From: Lantana camara
Lineage: Eukaryota > Streptophyta > Magnoliopsida > Lamiales > Verbenaceae
Length of the DNA stretch: 64,000 nt
Assembly (NCBI GenBank): GCA_037501455.1
Contig: CM074856.1
Location: 51,737,001-51,801,000 of the forward strand
Direction: 5' to 3'
Shown here: in pieces, positions 44,890 through 55,895 of the stretch
How positions within the stretch are numbered: the first letter of the stretch is position 1
Layout: each line of letters begins with the position of its first letter
Made by a program: the position numbers and the translations under genes
Notes under the pieces: generated by a model
Database searches by the model: none
What the model was told of the DNA's origin: nothing
What the model saw: only the letters and a program-made list of their open reading frames with translations

Positions 44890-46107
44890 CACACGTGTGT
44901 GACACGTGTCACAGTGACACGTGTCACTCACGTGAGCCACACGTGTGACTTCACACGTGTGGAACCCTCTTGGCCCGATTAACTCGTTTAATCATTTTCA
45001 AGCCTCAACTCATGTAACCAAGTTGTTGTGTGTGACCCTCTAGGTTCTCAATTCAATTAGCAGTGACCCCAATTAATTAATTCACTAATTAATTAATCTG
45101 TCCACAGATTAAACGACCATAGTCTAGCAACAGGTGTTTAACCCCTAGCTGAATTGGAATGTTCGGATTCGACAGAACCTTTAAGTCATTGATTCATGTG
45201 AGATACAATCCTCCTACTTACTATCTCTCAACCAAGATCTAGGGCAAGGGAATAATCAGAACCCTAATAATCCGGTCTTAAAGCTAAGTGCATTTCATAT
45301 CCATTTGATCTCAATCCAAGAAACCCTTTTCTTGATGTCTTGATCTACTGCCTTAGCCAAGGACTCCATATAGCATATGAATGACTTGCACAATAAGAGA
45401 TCACCTTGCAAATGCAAGTGTAGGTCCTTTCTTGATTCTCATTCACTTTCATGAGTCACTTGTGCAGCCCCAGCATAAGCCTTGAATCAGTTGTCTAAGG
45501 CGACACCCTTTAAAGCTTATACCTAAGACTACAGAGTTAACTCATAAAGTGACAAGGAACCTCAAGTCTAAGGATCAATTAATCACATCAATGACTCATG
45601 AGATATTTCCTAATCTGGAAGTTTCCATTTCCTGAAATAGAAACTTCCTTTCCCATTTAGGAATGTTCTCACACGGGGCACCTCAGTGAACTTACTTATT
45701 AAAGTAAACACCCTCATGTATCACGCACGTATCAACTATACACTTTGCACCTCCATGAAACAAGGTGATCCTTCTTAAGGGCGTGATCCCACAAGCAAGC
45801 CTTAGAGGAGTCAGGTTGACACTCCCACTGTCTGTAGGACTCATCAGCTTGGAGTATTTTACTAATCATGACTTATGTGATATAGGGCTCGTTTCATGAA
45901 CCATTTTACCTAAATGGTAGAGTCCTAAAGTCATCAGGATTAGGGGAGTTCTCATACATGCACAGCTAAAGTAAACGCATACCAAACAAGAGCATATAAA
46001 GAAGTGTTGCCTCAATTCGTTATTTCATTCAAAGATTGTCTGTGATTACAATAAGGAAAAGCACAAAGCGGATATACAATCGGCTTTTTAGGGCACTATT
46101 CCTAACA
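44156..46107 (-). mobile_element. 5' LTR of B (right copy, 1952 bp)
   Basis: It runs from TGTTGGAAAACACG to CTATTCCTAACA. It holds the TATA box at 44539-44548, a (TA)n run at 44868-44889 and the G-box cluster at 44890-44962. It is the fuller of the two LTR copies and retains the 53-bp segment at about 45665-45717. Confidence 0.96.
44539..44548 (-). promoter_or_regulatory. TATA box of B 5' LTR
   Basis: CTATAAATAG in element sense, about 0.4 kb from the inner LTR end, in the context CCCCTATTTATAGGGAGGGG. Confidence 0.7.
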
Positions 46108-46206
46108 CCACTTACTAAACCCCTTAGTCAAGAAGCTTGAGAAGTCATCTTGCAAAGATGGGAATTAGATTAGCTTATGAATGACTTTAATCGATAAGTG
46201 GGAGAT
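46108..46206 (+). pseudogene. Element A: end of pol and polypurine tract
   Basis: It begins with the TSD CCACT (46108-46112) and continues the reading interrupted at 36046: PLTKPLSQEA, a stop, then a remnant of the pol C-terminus. It ends AAGTGGGAGAT (46196-46206), the polypurine tract before the 3' LTR. Confidence 0.9.
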
Positions 46207-48073
46207 TGTTAGGAATAGCACCCTTAAAGCCGATGTAATAGTTTGCTTAGTACTTTTTCTTTTGTAAATCACAGACAGTCTTTGAATAATAAACGAACCA
46301 AGGCTACACTTCTTTATATGCTCTTGTTTGATTGTGTGTTTACTTTAGTTGTGCATGTATAAGAACTCCCCTAATCAATATGACTTATAGGACTCAACCA
46401 TTTAGGTGAGGTGTTCATGAGATGAGCCCTAAATCACTTGAGTCATGATTAGAAATCACTCCAAGCTAATGTGTCCAAAAGACAGTGGGTGTGTCGATAT
46501 GACTTGTTTGAGGCCTGCTCGTGTGATCAAGCCCTTAAGAAGGACCACCTTATTTCATAGGGTGCAAAGTGTATTGATTGATACGTGTGTGATATATATG
46601 GGGTGCTTACTTATTCTAAGTAGGTATACTGGGGTGTCCTATGTGAGAAGATTCCTAAATGGGAAAGGAAGTTTCTATTTCTGGAAATAGAAACTTCCAG
46701 ATTAGGAAATATCTTATGAGTCGTTGATGTGATTAACTAGTCCTTAAGACTTAAGATTCCATCGATGCTTTGTGGGCTAACTCTGCAGTCTTAAGTATGA
46801 GCTTTAAAGGGTGTCGCCTTGGACAACCAACTCAAAGCTCATGCTGGGTCTGCACAAGTAGCACATGGAAGCATATGAGAATCGATAAAGGACCTACACT
46901 TGTGAAAGCAAGTTGATCTCTTATTGTGTAAGTCATTCATATGCCATAATGGAGTCCTTGGCCAAGGCAGTGGATCGAGATCAAGAAATGGGTTTCTTGG
47001 ATTGAGATCAAATGGATACAAAATGCACTTAACTTTAAGATCGAGATAATTAGGTTTCTAATTATTCCCTTGCCCTAGATCTTGATTGAGAGATAGGATG
47101 TAGGAGGATTTTATCTCACATATGTCAATGACTTAATGGTTCTTTCAAATTGAGATATTCTTATTCAGCTGGGGGTCACACTCCTGTTGCTAGATTATGG
47201 TAGTGTGATCTACGGACTAATTAATTAATTAGGGTCACTGCTAATTGAATTAAGAACCTAGAGGGTCACACACAAATTCTCGTTCATGAGGGTTAAGGCT
47301 TGAATCGATTAAACGAGTTAATCAAACCAATAAGTGATTGGTTGGGAACCACACGTGTGAATCGTGTCCTAGGCGTGGCACGTGTCACGTGAGTGTGATG
47401 ATTAAATAATTAATATTGATTAATTATTTAATGGACTTTAATTTAATTATGAATTATAATTAAAGTCATAATTTGGAGATATTAAGTCTAATAAATAATT
47501 AATTGCGAATTAATTAATTATTGGCTTCAAGTTATTTATTATGAATAAATAATTAATTAAAATATCTAAAAGAGTTAGATATTATATTCTTGCTTGACAA
47601 GTTGATCAAAAGAAGACTTTTGGTCAAAGTAAGAGTCTTTCTCTCCAAGCAAGGAACATACTAGCTAGTGGGTGAAAATCCTACCCCCAATAGGAGATGG
47701 GGTTCGAACCCCATAGATATAAATGCAAGGGGTTCGAACCCCTTGATGGATGATAGCAAAATCTCCTTCTCCAAATTATATCACACAAAAACCCTAGAGC
47801 CTAAACACTAAACAAAACTAGCATCCTCCCTGTTTAGATCGTGATCGAGGTTGGTGTGGACTATTTCTCTAGAGGGCTGCTTTCATGGAGTCTTGAAAGA
47901 TTCGAAGGAGGTTGGGGACTTGCCACCTGAAGAGCATTTGTGGCAGCTCAAACGTGTCAAGAAAGCGTCGATCTAAGTGAGTTTCTTAGAACCCTACAAA
48001 TTTCCATTTTCGATCTTCTTTTGGGAAAACTTTTTTATATTCCGCTGCGTTACTGATTCGTATTTTCCTAACA
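46207..48073 (+). mobile_element. 3' LTR of A
   Basis: 1867 bp, from TGTTAGGAATAGCACCC to TTTTCCTAACA. It has ATATAAATG (TATA, 47716-47724) between two GGGGTTCGAACCCC palindromes (47699-47712 and 47730-47743), and a short G-box group near 47352-47392. The base after it (48074) is pol of copia G, so A inserted next to or within G. The matching left flank is lost because the 5' LTR of D is truncated. Confidence 0.9.
47716..47724 (+). promoter_or_regulatory. TATA box of A 3' LTR
   Basis: ATATAAATG at the same place as CTATAAATA in the other family-1 LTRs, with GGGGTTCGAACCCC on each side. Confidence 0.5.
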
Positions 48074-48224
48074 AAATCTTCATATGTAAACAGTGTTAAT
48101 TCTTCTACTATTGATATTTGGCATTTAAGACTTAGTCATTTGTCTAAGAGCACTTTGAATGTGCTGCAAAAATCCTTTCCTTAGATTACTTGCAAATCCA
48201 CAATAGATTATTGTGATGTTTCTC
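48074..48224 (+). pseudogene. Element G: copia pre-integrase fragment
   Basis: It translates to VNSSTIDIWHLRLSHLSKST, then LNVLQKSFP, a stop, and TIDYCDVS. This is the zinc-binding pre-integrase domain (WHLRLGH..C) of a third copia lineage, distinct from family 1. It ends with TTCTC (48220-48224), the duplicated target of H, and continues in the same frame at 57240. Confidence 0.85.
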
Positions 48225-51200
48225 TGTAGCACCCCACACGATGGGATACCACATCCCCGTACCTAGACCCAATCCACATACAAGATGGGAGACCTGCACA
48301 TAAAACGAGCCTAGGCAAATGGGAGACACACCCACACACCTAAGCTAGGCGGGACGTAGACCCTGCATTCCAAAATACAAAGTGCACAAATACGGAAGCT
48401 TAAACGTGCCAAACAATAAAATCCCAAGCATACAAGTGATAGGTTCAACTAGCATAAATCTCTAGTCCCAAAAATCAAATAATAAAATAAGTCATAAATG
48501 CAAACGGGTTCAAACTATCCCTAGAAACCTATCCCAAAATTGATAGCATAGAATAAACAAGCTTACTTATACCAAGGTACGATCATGTTATACAAACTTA
48601 ATCAAATTCGAATATGAATGCAAAAGACTTGACTTGTACAAAAGACTCGACTCCAAAACAGACTCCAAGACCGACTCATGCCGCCTAGCTCAAACTCCAA
48701 AGCAAACCTACAAAGCTAAAAACATGGGGAGGGAGGAGGATAAGTCCAAAGACTGAGTGAGGGGCTATGCACCCACACCTATATATACATAAGAGCACAA
48801 CACATTCAAAAGTTAATGTTCGTGAATCCGGGATTAGTTTTTGCACACTAAAATATTTGCCCGTTATAATATATATATCGTCGAACTAAACAAAAAGAGC
48901 TTAAGTTACATAAACTGCAGGGTAAGTTCAAAACAGAGCAAACTTAACAGACATATCAGAACATATTTTATTAGGTTAAAAGTATGCCAAATTTTATCTT
49001 AATTTGAGAGTCTACCCCCGTTTCACGAATTTATAACAGACAAGCAAAAACTCGGCGGGTACGAGTACAAATTCCAACCAACTCCTTCATATCATTTCAA
49101 ATCCATATTCACACGAAATCAAAACAAACATACCTTCTCTACTCCGGGTGATGGAAGGGTTATACATACCCTAGCCATCCAGACACATATGTGTGGGTCG
49201 TGAGTTTCATGACACTCATGCCCGAGGATTCCATTCCCCAACCAATCTCCTGGTGGGATCCGGGCTGATCCTTTCAAATTGAAGACCGTAAGCGGGATTA
49301 GCCCGACGGACCAACACCGTCCAGGGGCTCCTTTGTACAGATCTCTAGGGCCCAGCAAAATGCAAAGTGCAAAGTTCAGAGTGCAAAACCGGCAACCGAC
49401 AAAAAGACAGATGGACTTAACTCATGCATATCGTACTTATCTTATCATACGTACATAACACGCATACTGAACTCAAAATCATATCAAAATCGAAGCTAAG
49501 CATACATAGGCTCGTACATAGCGTTCTTATTTCCAAACATATGACAAAGCCATCAAAATACATATTCCACACATATCTACATATGCATAGAGGCTTATAA
49601 GTCACATACAGTCGAAAACGGGCACATTTCAGTAGGGTCTAACTATATCCTAACCTCACCTTACACCGACGAAGCCAAATACACACGATCGATCCGCCCC
49701 GGAATCAACTTGACCAACAAAACACCACCCCGGGTACATCTGAACAAACTGGAGACAAAATACAAAACTTAGACTCAAAATGAACCATATAGTCGCACGA
49801 CGTATGTTTATGCACTTAAGGAATGCAATAACTTAGGCAAAGTTCATGTTCATGTGCATAATTAAGGTAATGCATGCAAATGAGATGGCAAACCGTAACA
49901 CTCAATCAATCACGAACATGTAAAACACTTTAACACTTAATAGCATGCCTTAAAATCACATAATTCATCATATCATATCAATTCATATTCATGTAAGAGT
50001 ATATAACAAGTTCAAAACATACAAGGAAGGCAATTAGGTACAATGATGCGCTACACGTAGCACTTAGGGTAAACAAGTTCATAGTTCGCATGCATGCATT
50101 GAAATCATACCAAAGTAAGTATATACACATCATAACAAATTATTCATGCATGAAACATAACAATTCACACATTAATAAGTCATAGCAATGCAAATCCTAA
50201 AAACAAACAAGTATACAACACACAAGGATCAAGGCCGGGAAGGGAAACGAGCAAAACGAGCAAACAAACGAAGAAAACACACAAAACACCAAGCCTGAGG
50301 GACTAACGGCTGTTAGTCCCCCCCTCTTTTATTTTCCACTAATGGTTGTTAGTGGGAACAGACTCCCCTCTTTTATCTTCCACTAATGGTTGTTAGTGGG
50401 AAAGAGATTCAAACATATACATATATTGCATTCAAGCTTGGAACATTAATGGTAACTTCATAAAAACTCAAGTACCACTTAATACATGAATATAGAAACA
50501 TTTATGGATGTCTTTTAATCATATATCATGCATCAAACTAAAAGAAATTACAAGGAAAGAAATATAATTCATGCAAGAACTCAAAACCCTTACTGTGCAC
50601 TACTATTCATGCTCTTCCCCAAAACCCTAGCAAATCAAGCTCAAATTCTAAGTTTTATGGATGAAAAGAACTAAAAATGGATATAGAACAAAAATATAGG
50701 CTTTCCTTTTGAATGGGATGAAGGATGAAAGAGATATGAGCTCAAAATCTCAAGGGTGTGAATAGTGACGGGAATTTTTTCTTCTTCTTGCTTGGAGCTG
50801 ATTTCCTCTTGCTTCCTTGCTTATAGTTTGAAACAGGGCAGACAAATAAGGTTTAGGGTCAAGTTGGGGAGAAATGGGTTCAAGTTTGGGGCAATTTGGA
50901 GCTCAAACGGGTCGGATATAGCCAAAACGGATAGGGTAGTGCATACCGGAAGCTATTTGGTTCAGTGAGGTTTCGGAGGTTCAAACGAGCTTAAAAAGTT
51001 ATAAGGCTTATTCCATTGACTCCAAATCATCAAAACAAAGTCAACGGAGGTGTTGAAATTCAAATCCAAATTCTCGAGCTCAAGTTACGCCGCCCGTAAC
51101 CCAAGGCGCGCTAAATGCTCTTTAGCTCCTTTAAGTTTTGTTTAACCAAAACAATTAAAAAACTTAAATGAACAAGCTCTAAAACATGTATAAAGAATAT

Positions 51201-51435
51201 AGACACATTCATAATTCATATAATTCATGCATTGCAAGTTTTCACAAAAATCAAAATCGAAAACGGGGTTAAACGGGTTAAAGAGGGTATAAAACGTTAA
51301 CTTTAAAAACATAAAGCATGTAACACATATTCAAAAGTCATTTAAATCATATAATTGCATACTTAATTAATTAAAAGCATACTTAGCACACTCATGACGT
51401 TCGTACCTGTATTGCCGAAGAGTCGGGATGTTACA
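48225..51435 (-). mobile_element. 3' LTR of H (3211 bp)
   Basis: It runs from TGTAGCACCCC to GGGATGTTACA. It contains three hairpins at 50299-50399, a TATA-like run at 48866-48878, and clean empty sites for the TRIM (near 49416-49422) and the MITE (near 51332-51339) found in the other LTR. Confidence 0.93.
50299..50399. repeat. Hairpin cluster in H 3' LTR
   Basis: GGGACTAAC-GGCT-GTTAGTCCC (50299-50320) and two copies of CCACTAA-TGGTTG-TTAGTGG (50336-50355, 50380-50399). The last two lie in a 44-bp tandem duplication. Confidence 0.8.
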
Positions 51436-52052
51436 AACTCCCCCCTTAAAAGGACCTGGTCCCCCAGGTCCGACTGCTCGAGTTGGAACAACGAGCAACT
51501 CTCTCGTATTCACCCATGTTCGGGGTTCGCGACATCCCGACGAGGGTTAGCTCGAGAAAGGTCTTCTAGTGCAAGGGGTCTGATTCTTCAAGTGTAGATG
51601 GAGGGCTCCTTCACAAACTTTGTCCCGGCTAGGAACAGATCGATTTGTCTAGCACGATGAGAGGGTCTATACAAAATTCATCACCCACCGTTTGATTCAT
51701 TTCAAGCTACTCAAGAGCTCGGAGATACACGAATGGCGTAGTCACTGGATTTCCACCACTTGCACCTTCTCACCTCTCTTGAATCACCTTAGAGCTCGGT
51801 AGAAAGCACGACCCTCCATTTACCGTAGGGCTAGAACATACGTACACTCAAAGTTGTCTCTCGGGATAACTAAGCAACAACATGAGATAAGCATAATTAA
51901 TAAGGAAGGAAAAGTACCACACGCAATCAACAAGCAAACGCATGAAAGAGACAAGTAAGCAACAACAAAAGTAGGCTACCCCCAAAATTAACAATGCTTG
52001 AGGTGAGATGCTATGAATGCAAGTACCTCAAATTTTGGGTGCAATTCAGTCT
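51436..52052 (-). other. H: non-coding tail, protease remnant and polypurine tract
   Basis: In element order: a decayed protease start near 51990 (GCATTGTTAATTTTGGGGG, the counterpart of the LFDFG codons of F1), about 450 bp of tail homologous to F0 and F1, the near-palindrome CCTGGTCCCCCAGG (51459-51472), and the purine run ending at 51436. No gene. Confidence 0.7.
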
Positions 52053-53000
52053 CTAATCTGAAGCCTTTGGTTTTTTTGAACGGTCACAATCTGGAAACTT
52101 GTGCTCTGAAGACCCGCAAGCGTAGCATCTCTTCAATCTAATCCAACACCCCTCATAGGTATGGCTGGTTCCCTCACAATGAGCGCATGGTTGGAACTCT
52201 CTCTCAGCCTGGGGAGTCTTCCAGGACTTATGCTTCTTCTTACGCCCTTCCTCGATTGGTATGCCCCGTCGAGAGGGTCTCTCCTCCGCTTGTAGGTTGA
52301 AACATGATCCTAATCTAAGTGGTAGCTCCAATGTACCCTCTTCTCTGCTTCTTGTTAAAATCCAAGTTTCGACCTTCAAAACCCTCTTCGTGGCTTTTTC
52401 CAACGTGCTTGTATCTTTGGCAATCAATTCTTCCTTAAACTCATCGCGAAGGCCCTCCATAAAATACCTAGCCTTGAACCGGTCGTCGTTCATAATATGG
52501 GGAACATATACGCCCAATTTCTCGAACTCCTCTAAATACTCCATAACCGTCTTGTCTCCTTGTTTTAAAATGAAGAATTCTTCGAGTCTTCGTCCTCGTA
52601 ATATAGCCGGCGTGGACCTCTTCCTGAATTCCCAAACAAACACTTCCCATGTCAAGTCTTCATTTGTTGCTTCTAATTATTGAGCAATTCTCGACCACCA
52701 TTGTTTCGCTTGTCCTTGTAAAAGTAATGTGACAAGACGGACCATGTTTTGAGGATTTCATGGCCATACTCCAAATATTCCCTCTATCTCCAAGAGCCAT
52801 TCCTTCGCCCTAATATCAACACCTCCTCGAAATTGAAAAGGATTAAAAGTCCCGAACTCTCGGTGTAAGGTTGCAATCGGATCCATAAGCGGTACCGCGG
52901 ATGAAGTTTGTGCTTGATTTGGTTGGAAGTCTTAGAACATCGCGGTGATAAACTCCTCGGCATTAAAAGATGGACGAGGATGTGATTAAGAAGGTTGACC
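52053..53000 (-). pseudogene. gag: Element H: gypsy gag
   Basis: The minus strand reads LHREFGTFNPFQFRGG, DIRAKEWLLEIEGIFGVWP, a stop, NPQNMVRLVTLLLQGQAKQW, WSRIAQ, another stop, and then about 200 open codons from 52655. These hold the retrotrans_gag core (TWEVFVWEFRKR, LEEFFILKQGDKTVMEYLEE, FEKLGVYVPHI), a basic stretch and two intact CCHC knuckles: CAHCEGTSHTYEGC and CYACGSSEHKFPDC. Two in-frame stops make it a pseudogene, though it is the best gag of this family here. It would package element RNA. No polymerase follows. Confidence 0.87.
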
Positions 53001-53274
53001 ATAGTTTTGCCGACATGGTGGTATCCTAAAAATCTTAAGAACTACAATATAGATATGTGCATGCCGATTAGTAAGTGCATATGTCACATAATTAATTCAA
53101 TTAAGAGCAATCAAGAAATGCGGTGCATCACGTAATATAAAGTCAACAAAATAATAGAATTTTCAAATATATAGCATATCAAATTGTGATGCAAATGCAC
53201 ACATAGTCAAATTGTCCTATGTCGTTCAACCTAGACAGATACAACACGACTCTGAACCCCGGTTTTGCAACCTG
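53001..53274 (-). other. H: leader between primer site and gag
   Basis: About 270 bp, AT-rich, with no gene seen. It corresponds to 12093-12276 in F1. Confidence 0.6.
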
Positions 53275-53288
53275 GGGCTCTGATACCA
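53275..53288 (-). other. Primer binding site of H
   Basis: GGGCTCTGATACCA, the complement of TGGTATCAGAGCCC, seven bases from the LTR. Confidence 0.9.
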
Positions 53289-54472
53289 CTTTAGATGTAG
53301 CACCCCACACGATGGGATACCACATCCCCGCACCTAGACCCAATCCACATACGAGATGGGAGACCCACACATGAACCGAGCCTAGGTGAACGGGAGACAC
53401 ACCCACACACCTAAGCTAGGTGGATGTAAACCCTGAATTCCAAAATGCAAAGTGCACAAATATGGAAGCTTAAACGTGTCAAACAATAAAATCCCAAGCA
53501 TACAAGTGACGGGTTCAACTAGCATAAATCCCTAGTCCCAAAAATCAAACAATAATATAAGTCATAAATGCAAACGGGTTCAAACTATCCCTAGAAAACT
53601 GTCGGGAAATTCATAACATAAAATAAACAAGCTTACTTATACCAAGGTACGATTATGTTATACAAACTTAATCAAATTCAAATATGAATGCAAAAGACTT
53701 GACTCCAAAACAGACCACAAGACCGACTCACACCACCTAGCTCGAACTCTAAAGCTGCAAAACTGAAACCATGGAGAGTCCAAAGACTGAGTGAGGAGCT
53801 ATGCACGCACACCTACATATACATAAGAGCACAGCACGTTCGAAAGTAAATGTTCGTGAATCCGGGATTAGTTTTTGCACACCAAAACATTTACACGTTA
53901 TAATATATATAGGGTGACTTATCGAACTAAATAAACGGAGCTTAAGTTACATAAACCGCAGGGTAAGTTCAAAAAAAAGCAAACTTAACAGACAGATCAG
54001 AACATATTTTATTAGGTTAAAAGTATATCAAATTTTATCTTAATTCGAGAGTCTACCCTCGTTTCACGAACTTATGACAGATAAACAGAAACTCGACGGG
54101 TACGAGTGCAAATTCCAACCAACTCCTTCATATCATTTCAAATCCATATTCACACGAAATCAAAACAAATGTACCTTGTCTGCTCCGGGTGATGGAAGGA
54201 TTGTGCATACCCTAACCATCCAGACATATATGTGTGGGTCGTGAGTTTCATGACACTTACGCCCGAGGAATCCATTCCCCAACCAATCTCCTGATGGAGT
54301 CCGGGTTGATTCTTTCAAAGTGGAGACCATACTCGGGAGTAGCCCGATGGCCCGACACCATCCTGGGGCACCTTCATACAGATCTCTAGGGCCCAGCAAA
54401 GTGCAAAGTGCAAAGTGCAAAGTTCAGAGGGCAAAACCTCCAACCGGTAAACAGACAGACGGACTTGACTCA

Positions 54473-54666
54473 TGTAATAGCCCAGAACCACCTTCCTGTG
54501 AATATTATCCGCTTTGCACGCCCTTAATCGAAACGGCCTCACGGTTTTGTTCCTGCACCCACTGGAGAACCCAGCCGTAGCGCAGAACGCGTCCACAGGG
54601 TGAGGTATCCATCTCCCCTTATAAGGAGAGATTTCGTTCTCCTCGCTTCCGATGTGGGACATTACA
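54473..54666 (-). repeat. TRIM LTR (left)
   Basis: 194 bp, TGTAATAGCCC to GACATTACA. Confidence 0.95.
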
Positions 54667-54735
54667 TCCACCCCCCCCCCACAAGGGCCCAGCATCCTCG
54701 CTGGCACATCGGCAGGCCCCGGCTCTGATACCATA

Positions 54736-54929
54736 TGTAACAGCCCAGAACCACCTTCCTGTGAATATTATCCACTTTGCACGCCCTTAATCGAAACGGC
54801 CTCACAGTTTTGTTCCTGCGCCCACTGGAGAACCCAGCCGTAGCGCAGAACGCGTCCACAGGGTGAGGCATCCATCTCCCCTTATAAGGAGAGATTTCAT
54901 TCTCCTCACTTCCGATGTGGGACATTACA
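54736..54929 (-). repeat. TRIM LTR (right)
   Basis: 194 bp, TGTAACAGCCC to GACATTACA. Confidence 0.95.
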
Positions 54930-55812
54930 ACTCATGCATATCGTACTTATCTTATCGTACGTACATAACACGCATACTGACCTCAAAATTATATCAAACT
55001 CAAAGCTAAGCATACATAGGCTCGTACATAGTGTTCTTATTTCCAAACATATGACAAAGACATCAAAATACATATTCCACTCATATCTACGTATACATAG
55101 AGGCTTATAAGTCACATACAGTCAAAAACGGGCACATTTCAGTAGGGTCTAACTATATCCTAACCTTACCATACTCCGACGAAGCCAAATACACACGATC
55201 GATCCACCTCGGAATCAACTTGACCAACAAAACACCACCCCGAGTGCACCTGAACAAACTGAAGACAAAATACAAGACTTAGACTCAAAATAAACCATAT
55301 AGACACACGACGTATGTTTATGCACTTAAGTAATGCAATCACTTATGCAAAGTTCATGTTCATGTGCACAATTAAGGTAATGGATGCAAATGAGATGGCA
55401 AATGGTAACACTTAATCAATCACAAACATGTGAAACACTTTAACACTTAATAGCATGCCTTAAAATCACATAATTCATCATATCATATCAATTCATATTC
55501 ATATAAGAGTATATAACAAGTTCAAAACATACAAGGAAGGCAGTTAGGTACAAAGATGCGTCACGCGTAGCACTTAGGGTAAACAAGTTCATAGTTCGCA
55601 TGTATGCATTGAAATCATACCAAAGTAAGTATATACACATCATAAAAAATTATTCATACATGAAACATAACAAATTCACACATTAATAAGTCATATCAAA
55701 GCAAATCCTACAAACAACTAAGTATACAACACACAAGGATCAAGGTCGGGGAGGGAAACAAGCAAAACGAGCAAACAAACGAAGAAAACACACAAAACAC
55801 CAAGCCTAGAGG

Positions 55813-55895
55813 ACTAATGGCTGTTAGTGGGAACAAACTCCCTAGCTACTGCTAACGGCCGTTACCTCCAAGAGGGCTAACGGGCGTTAGCCCTC
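55813..55895. repeat. Hairpin cluster in H 5' LTR
   Basis: ACTAA-TGGCTG-TTAGT (55813-55828), TAACGGCCGTTA (55853-55864, perfect palindrome) and GAGGGCTAACG-GG-CGTTAGCCCTC (55872-55895, 11-bp perfect arms). It is at the same place as 50299-50399 in the sister LTR but with different hairpins. Confidence 0.85.

Larger units (their letters stand above)
36052..46107 (-). mobile_element. Element B: young, nearly complete copia, minus strand
   Basis: 10,056 bp, with two LTRs (36052-37943 and 44156-46107), a primer site, leader, gag-pol and polypurine tract all present, and a TSD CCACT. The two LTRs differ by about 18 substitutions by eye, roughly 1%, plus three indels that account exactly for the 60-bp length difference. 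It sits inside pol of A, a relative of its own family, in the opposite orientation. Confidence 0.97.
54473..54929 (-). mobile_element. TRIM element (terminal-repeat retrotransposon in miniature)
   Basis: 457 bp. It has two 194-bp LTRs (54473-54666, 54736-54929) starting TGTAA and ending ATTACA, around a 69-bp core. The core holds a polypurine tract (GGGGGGGGGGTGGA in element sense, 54667-54680) and a primer site (GGCTCTGATACCA, 54721-54733). The LTRs differ at 7 of 194 positions. The TSD ACTCA is at 54468-54472 and 54930-54934. The sister LTR has the uninterrupted site near 49416-49422. It codes for nothing and must be mobilised in trans. Confidence 0.97.

Noticed and set aside
47699..47745. 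tRNA gene suggested by GGTTCGAACC
   Set aside because: No A box, acceptor stem or cloverleaf can be built around it; the motif is part of a palindrome in the LTR.
54667..54735. Core of the TRIM as a coding or RNA gene
   Set aside because: At 69 bp it holds only a polypurine tract, a primer site and a short spacer.
54315..54925. Open frames of 86-139 codons through the TRIM and H LTR
   Set aside because: They run across an LTR boundary and a TRIM, and the repeated protein segment (about 45 residues) merely reflects the duplicated TRIM LTR.
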